Assembly: GCF_036881825.1 (NCBI RefSeq)
Contig: NZ_JBAJMW010000001.1
Coordinates: 62,001-126,000, forward strand
Direction: 5' to 3'
Origin: Tersicoccus mangrovi
GTDB taxonomy: Bacteria; Actinomycetota; Actinomycetes; Actinomycetales; Micrococcaceae
Length of the DNA: 64,000 bases
This document shows positions 63,680 to 64,000 of this stretch, piece after piece. Each line of letters starts with the position of its first letter. The stretch's first letter is position 1. The position numbers and the translations under genes were made by a program. Below the pieces are notes generated by a model. That model ran no database searches and had not been told where the DNA came from. It saw only the letters and a program-made list of their open reading frames with translations.

Positions 63680-64000
63680 TCAGACCGGGCAGATGCGCTT
63701 CGCCGTCTCCTCGAACCAGGCGTCGTAGTCGTCGACACCCCGGTGCAGATGGCCGAAGAGCTGCAGGCTGATGGCACCGAGGAGCGCACCCCACGCCTGC
63801 ACGCCCCGCAGCAGCAGATCGTCGGCGATGCTGTTCTCCGTCACCTCCCGGATGCCGGCGATGGAGCGGTGCACCGGTCGCGGCACCGGCAGCGGCTGCG
63901 GCGAACGTCCGGCGGCCTGGACCTCGGCGAGCAGCCCCAGCAGTACGCCGGTGACGCGGCCCGCCGGGACGACCGTGTCGCGCGGCGCCCGGTATCCCGG
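63680..64000 (-). CDS. TetR-family regulator, C-terminal part (cut by window edge)
   Basis: The minus-strand frame is open from the window edge to the stop at 63680. It reads GYRAPRDTVVPAGRVTGVLL, then 'WGALLGAISLQLFGHLHRGVDDYDAWFEETAKRIC', the WHG/TetR_C_33-type effector domain. The DNA-binding start lies beyond 64000. It is the 3' part of a normal gene, not a short gene starting at 63886. Confidence 0.75.
   Translation of the reverse strand, partial: PGYRAPRDTVVPAGRVTGVLLGLLAEVQAAGRSPQPLPVPRPVHRSIAGIREVTENSIADDLLLRGVQAWGALLGAISLQLFGHLHRGVDDYDAWFEETAKRICPV

Noticed and set aside
63680..63886. Short separate gene starting at GTG 63886
   Set aside because: The frame stays open to the window edge with TetR-type sequence, so it is the end of a larger gene.

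Overview
The window is GC-rich (about 70% or more over most of it), densely coded bacterial DNA. An mshB gene for mycothiol synthesis, an SCO1664-family protein, an MSMEG_4193-type phosphomutase, DUF3072 and many GTG starts point to an actinobacterium. Order or genus cannot be settled from this sequence; a Micrococcales-like organism is my guess.

Layout. 0.2-3 kb: an MFS transporter divergent from an ArsR-like regulator, then a Rieske/DUF2231 membrane protein. 3-6.3 kb: mshB (fused to a membrane domain) and typA. 6.6-14.1 kb: a peptide ABC importer (binding protein, two permeases, double ATPase), split by a PH-like membrane protein gene on the other strand. 14.9-25.4 kb: a selenocysteine block. 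It holds selB, selA, tRNA-Sec(UCA), selD and the formate dehydrogenase genes, whose catalytic subunit is read through an in-frame UGA followed by a SECIS hairpin. A 112-bp tandem repeat array lies between selD and the dehydrogenase. 25.6-31.7 kb: nei2, a 3-hydroxybenzoate 4-monooxygenase-like flavoprotein under two IclR/PcaR-type palindromes, a TetR/hydrolase pair, and the SCO1664/phosphomutase pair. 31.8-42.4 kb: an AAA ATPase and VWA pair, DUF2127/DedA, a two-component system, PAP2 phosphatase, DoxX and a class A penicillin-binding protein. 42.4-53.1 kb: mostly single enzymes (quinone oxidoreductase, GNATs, pirin, HAD, rhodanese, arylamine N-acetyltransferase, baeRF, SGNH hydrolase, ArfB, DHFR-like, SDR), plus a decayed PHP-hydrolase remnant and an Imm-5-like protein. 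53.2-59.4 kb: an accessory island. 59.4-64 kb: rmuC, two TetR regulators, a membrane helix-repeat protein and a PRC/DUF2382 stress protein.

The most interesting object is the 1361-residue protein encoded at 53483-57568 (-). It joins an XRE helix-turn-helix, a PD-(D/E)xK (Mrr-like) nuclease, a STAND-type P-loop NTPase and a very long helical C-terminal region. Its GC content is visibly below that of its neighbours, and twin copies of a 15-bp palindrome sit directly before its start. The architecture resembles antiviral STAND (Avs) nucleases, with an added DNA-binding domain that suggests self-regulation. A ribbon-helix-helix/Doc toxin-antitoxin pair lies about 1.2 kb away on the far side of ychF. 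Whether it defends against phage is inference; the domains and operator are visible.

The selenocysteine block is the other coherent unit: SelD makes selenophosphate, SelA charges tRNA-Sec, SelB delivers it to the UGA in fdhA, and the only evident client in the window is that dehydrogenase, which pairs with an iron-sulfur subunit and an NrfD-type membrane subunit.
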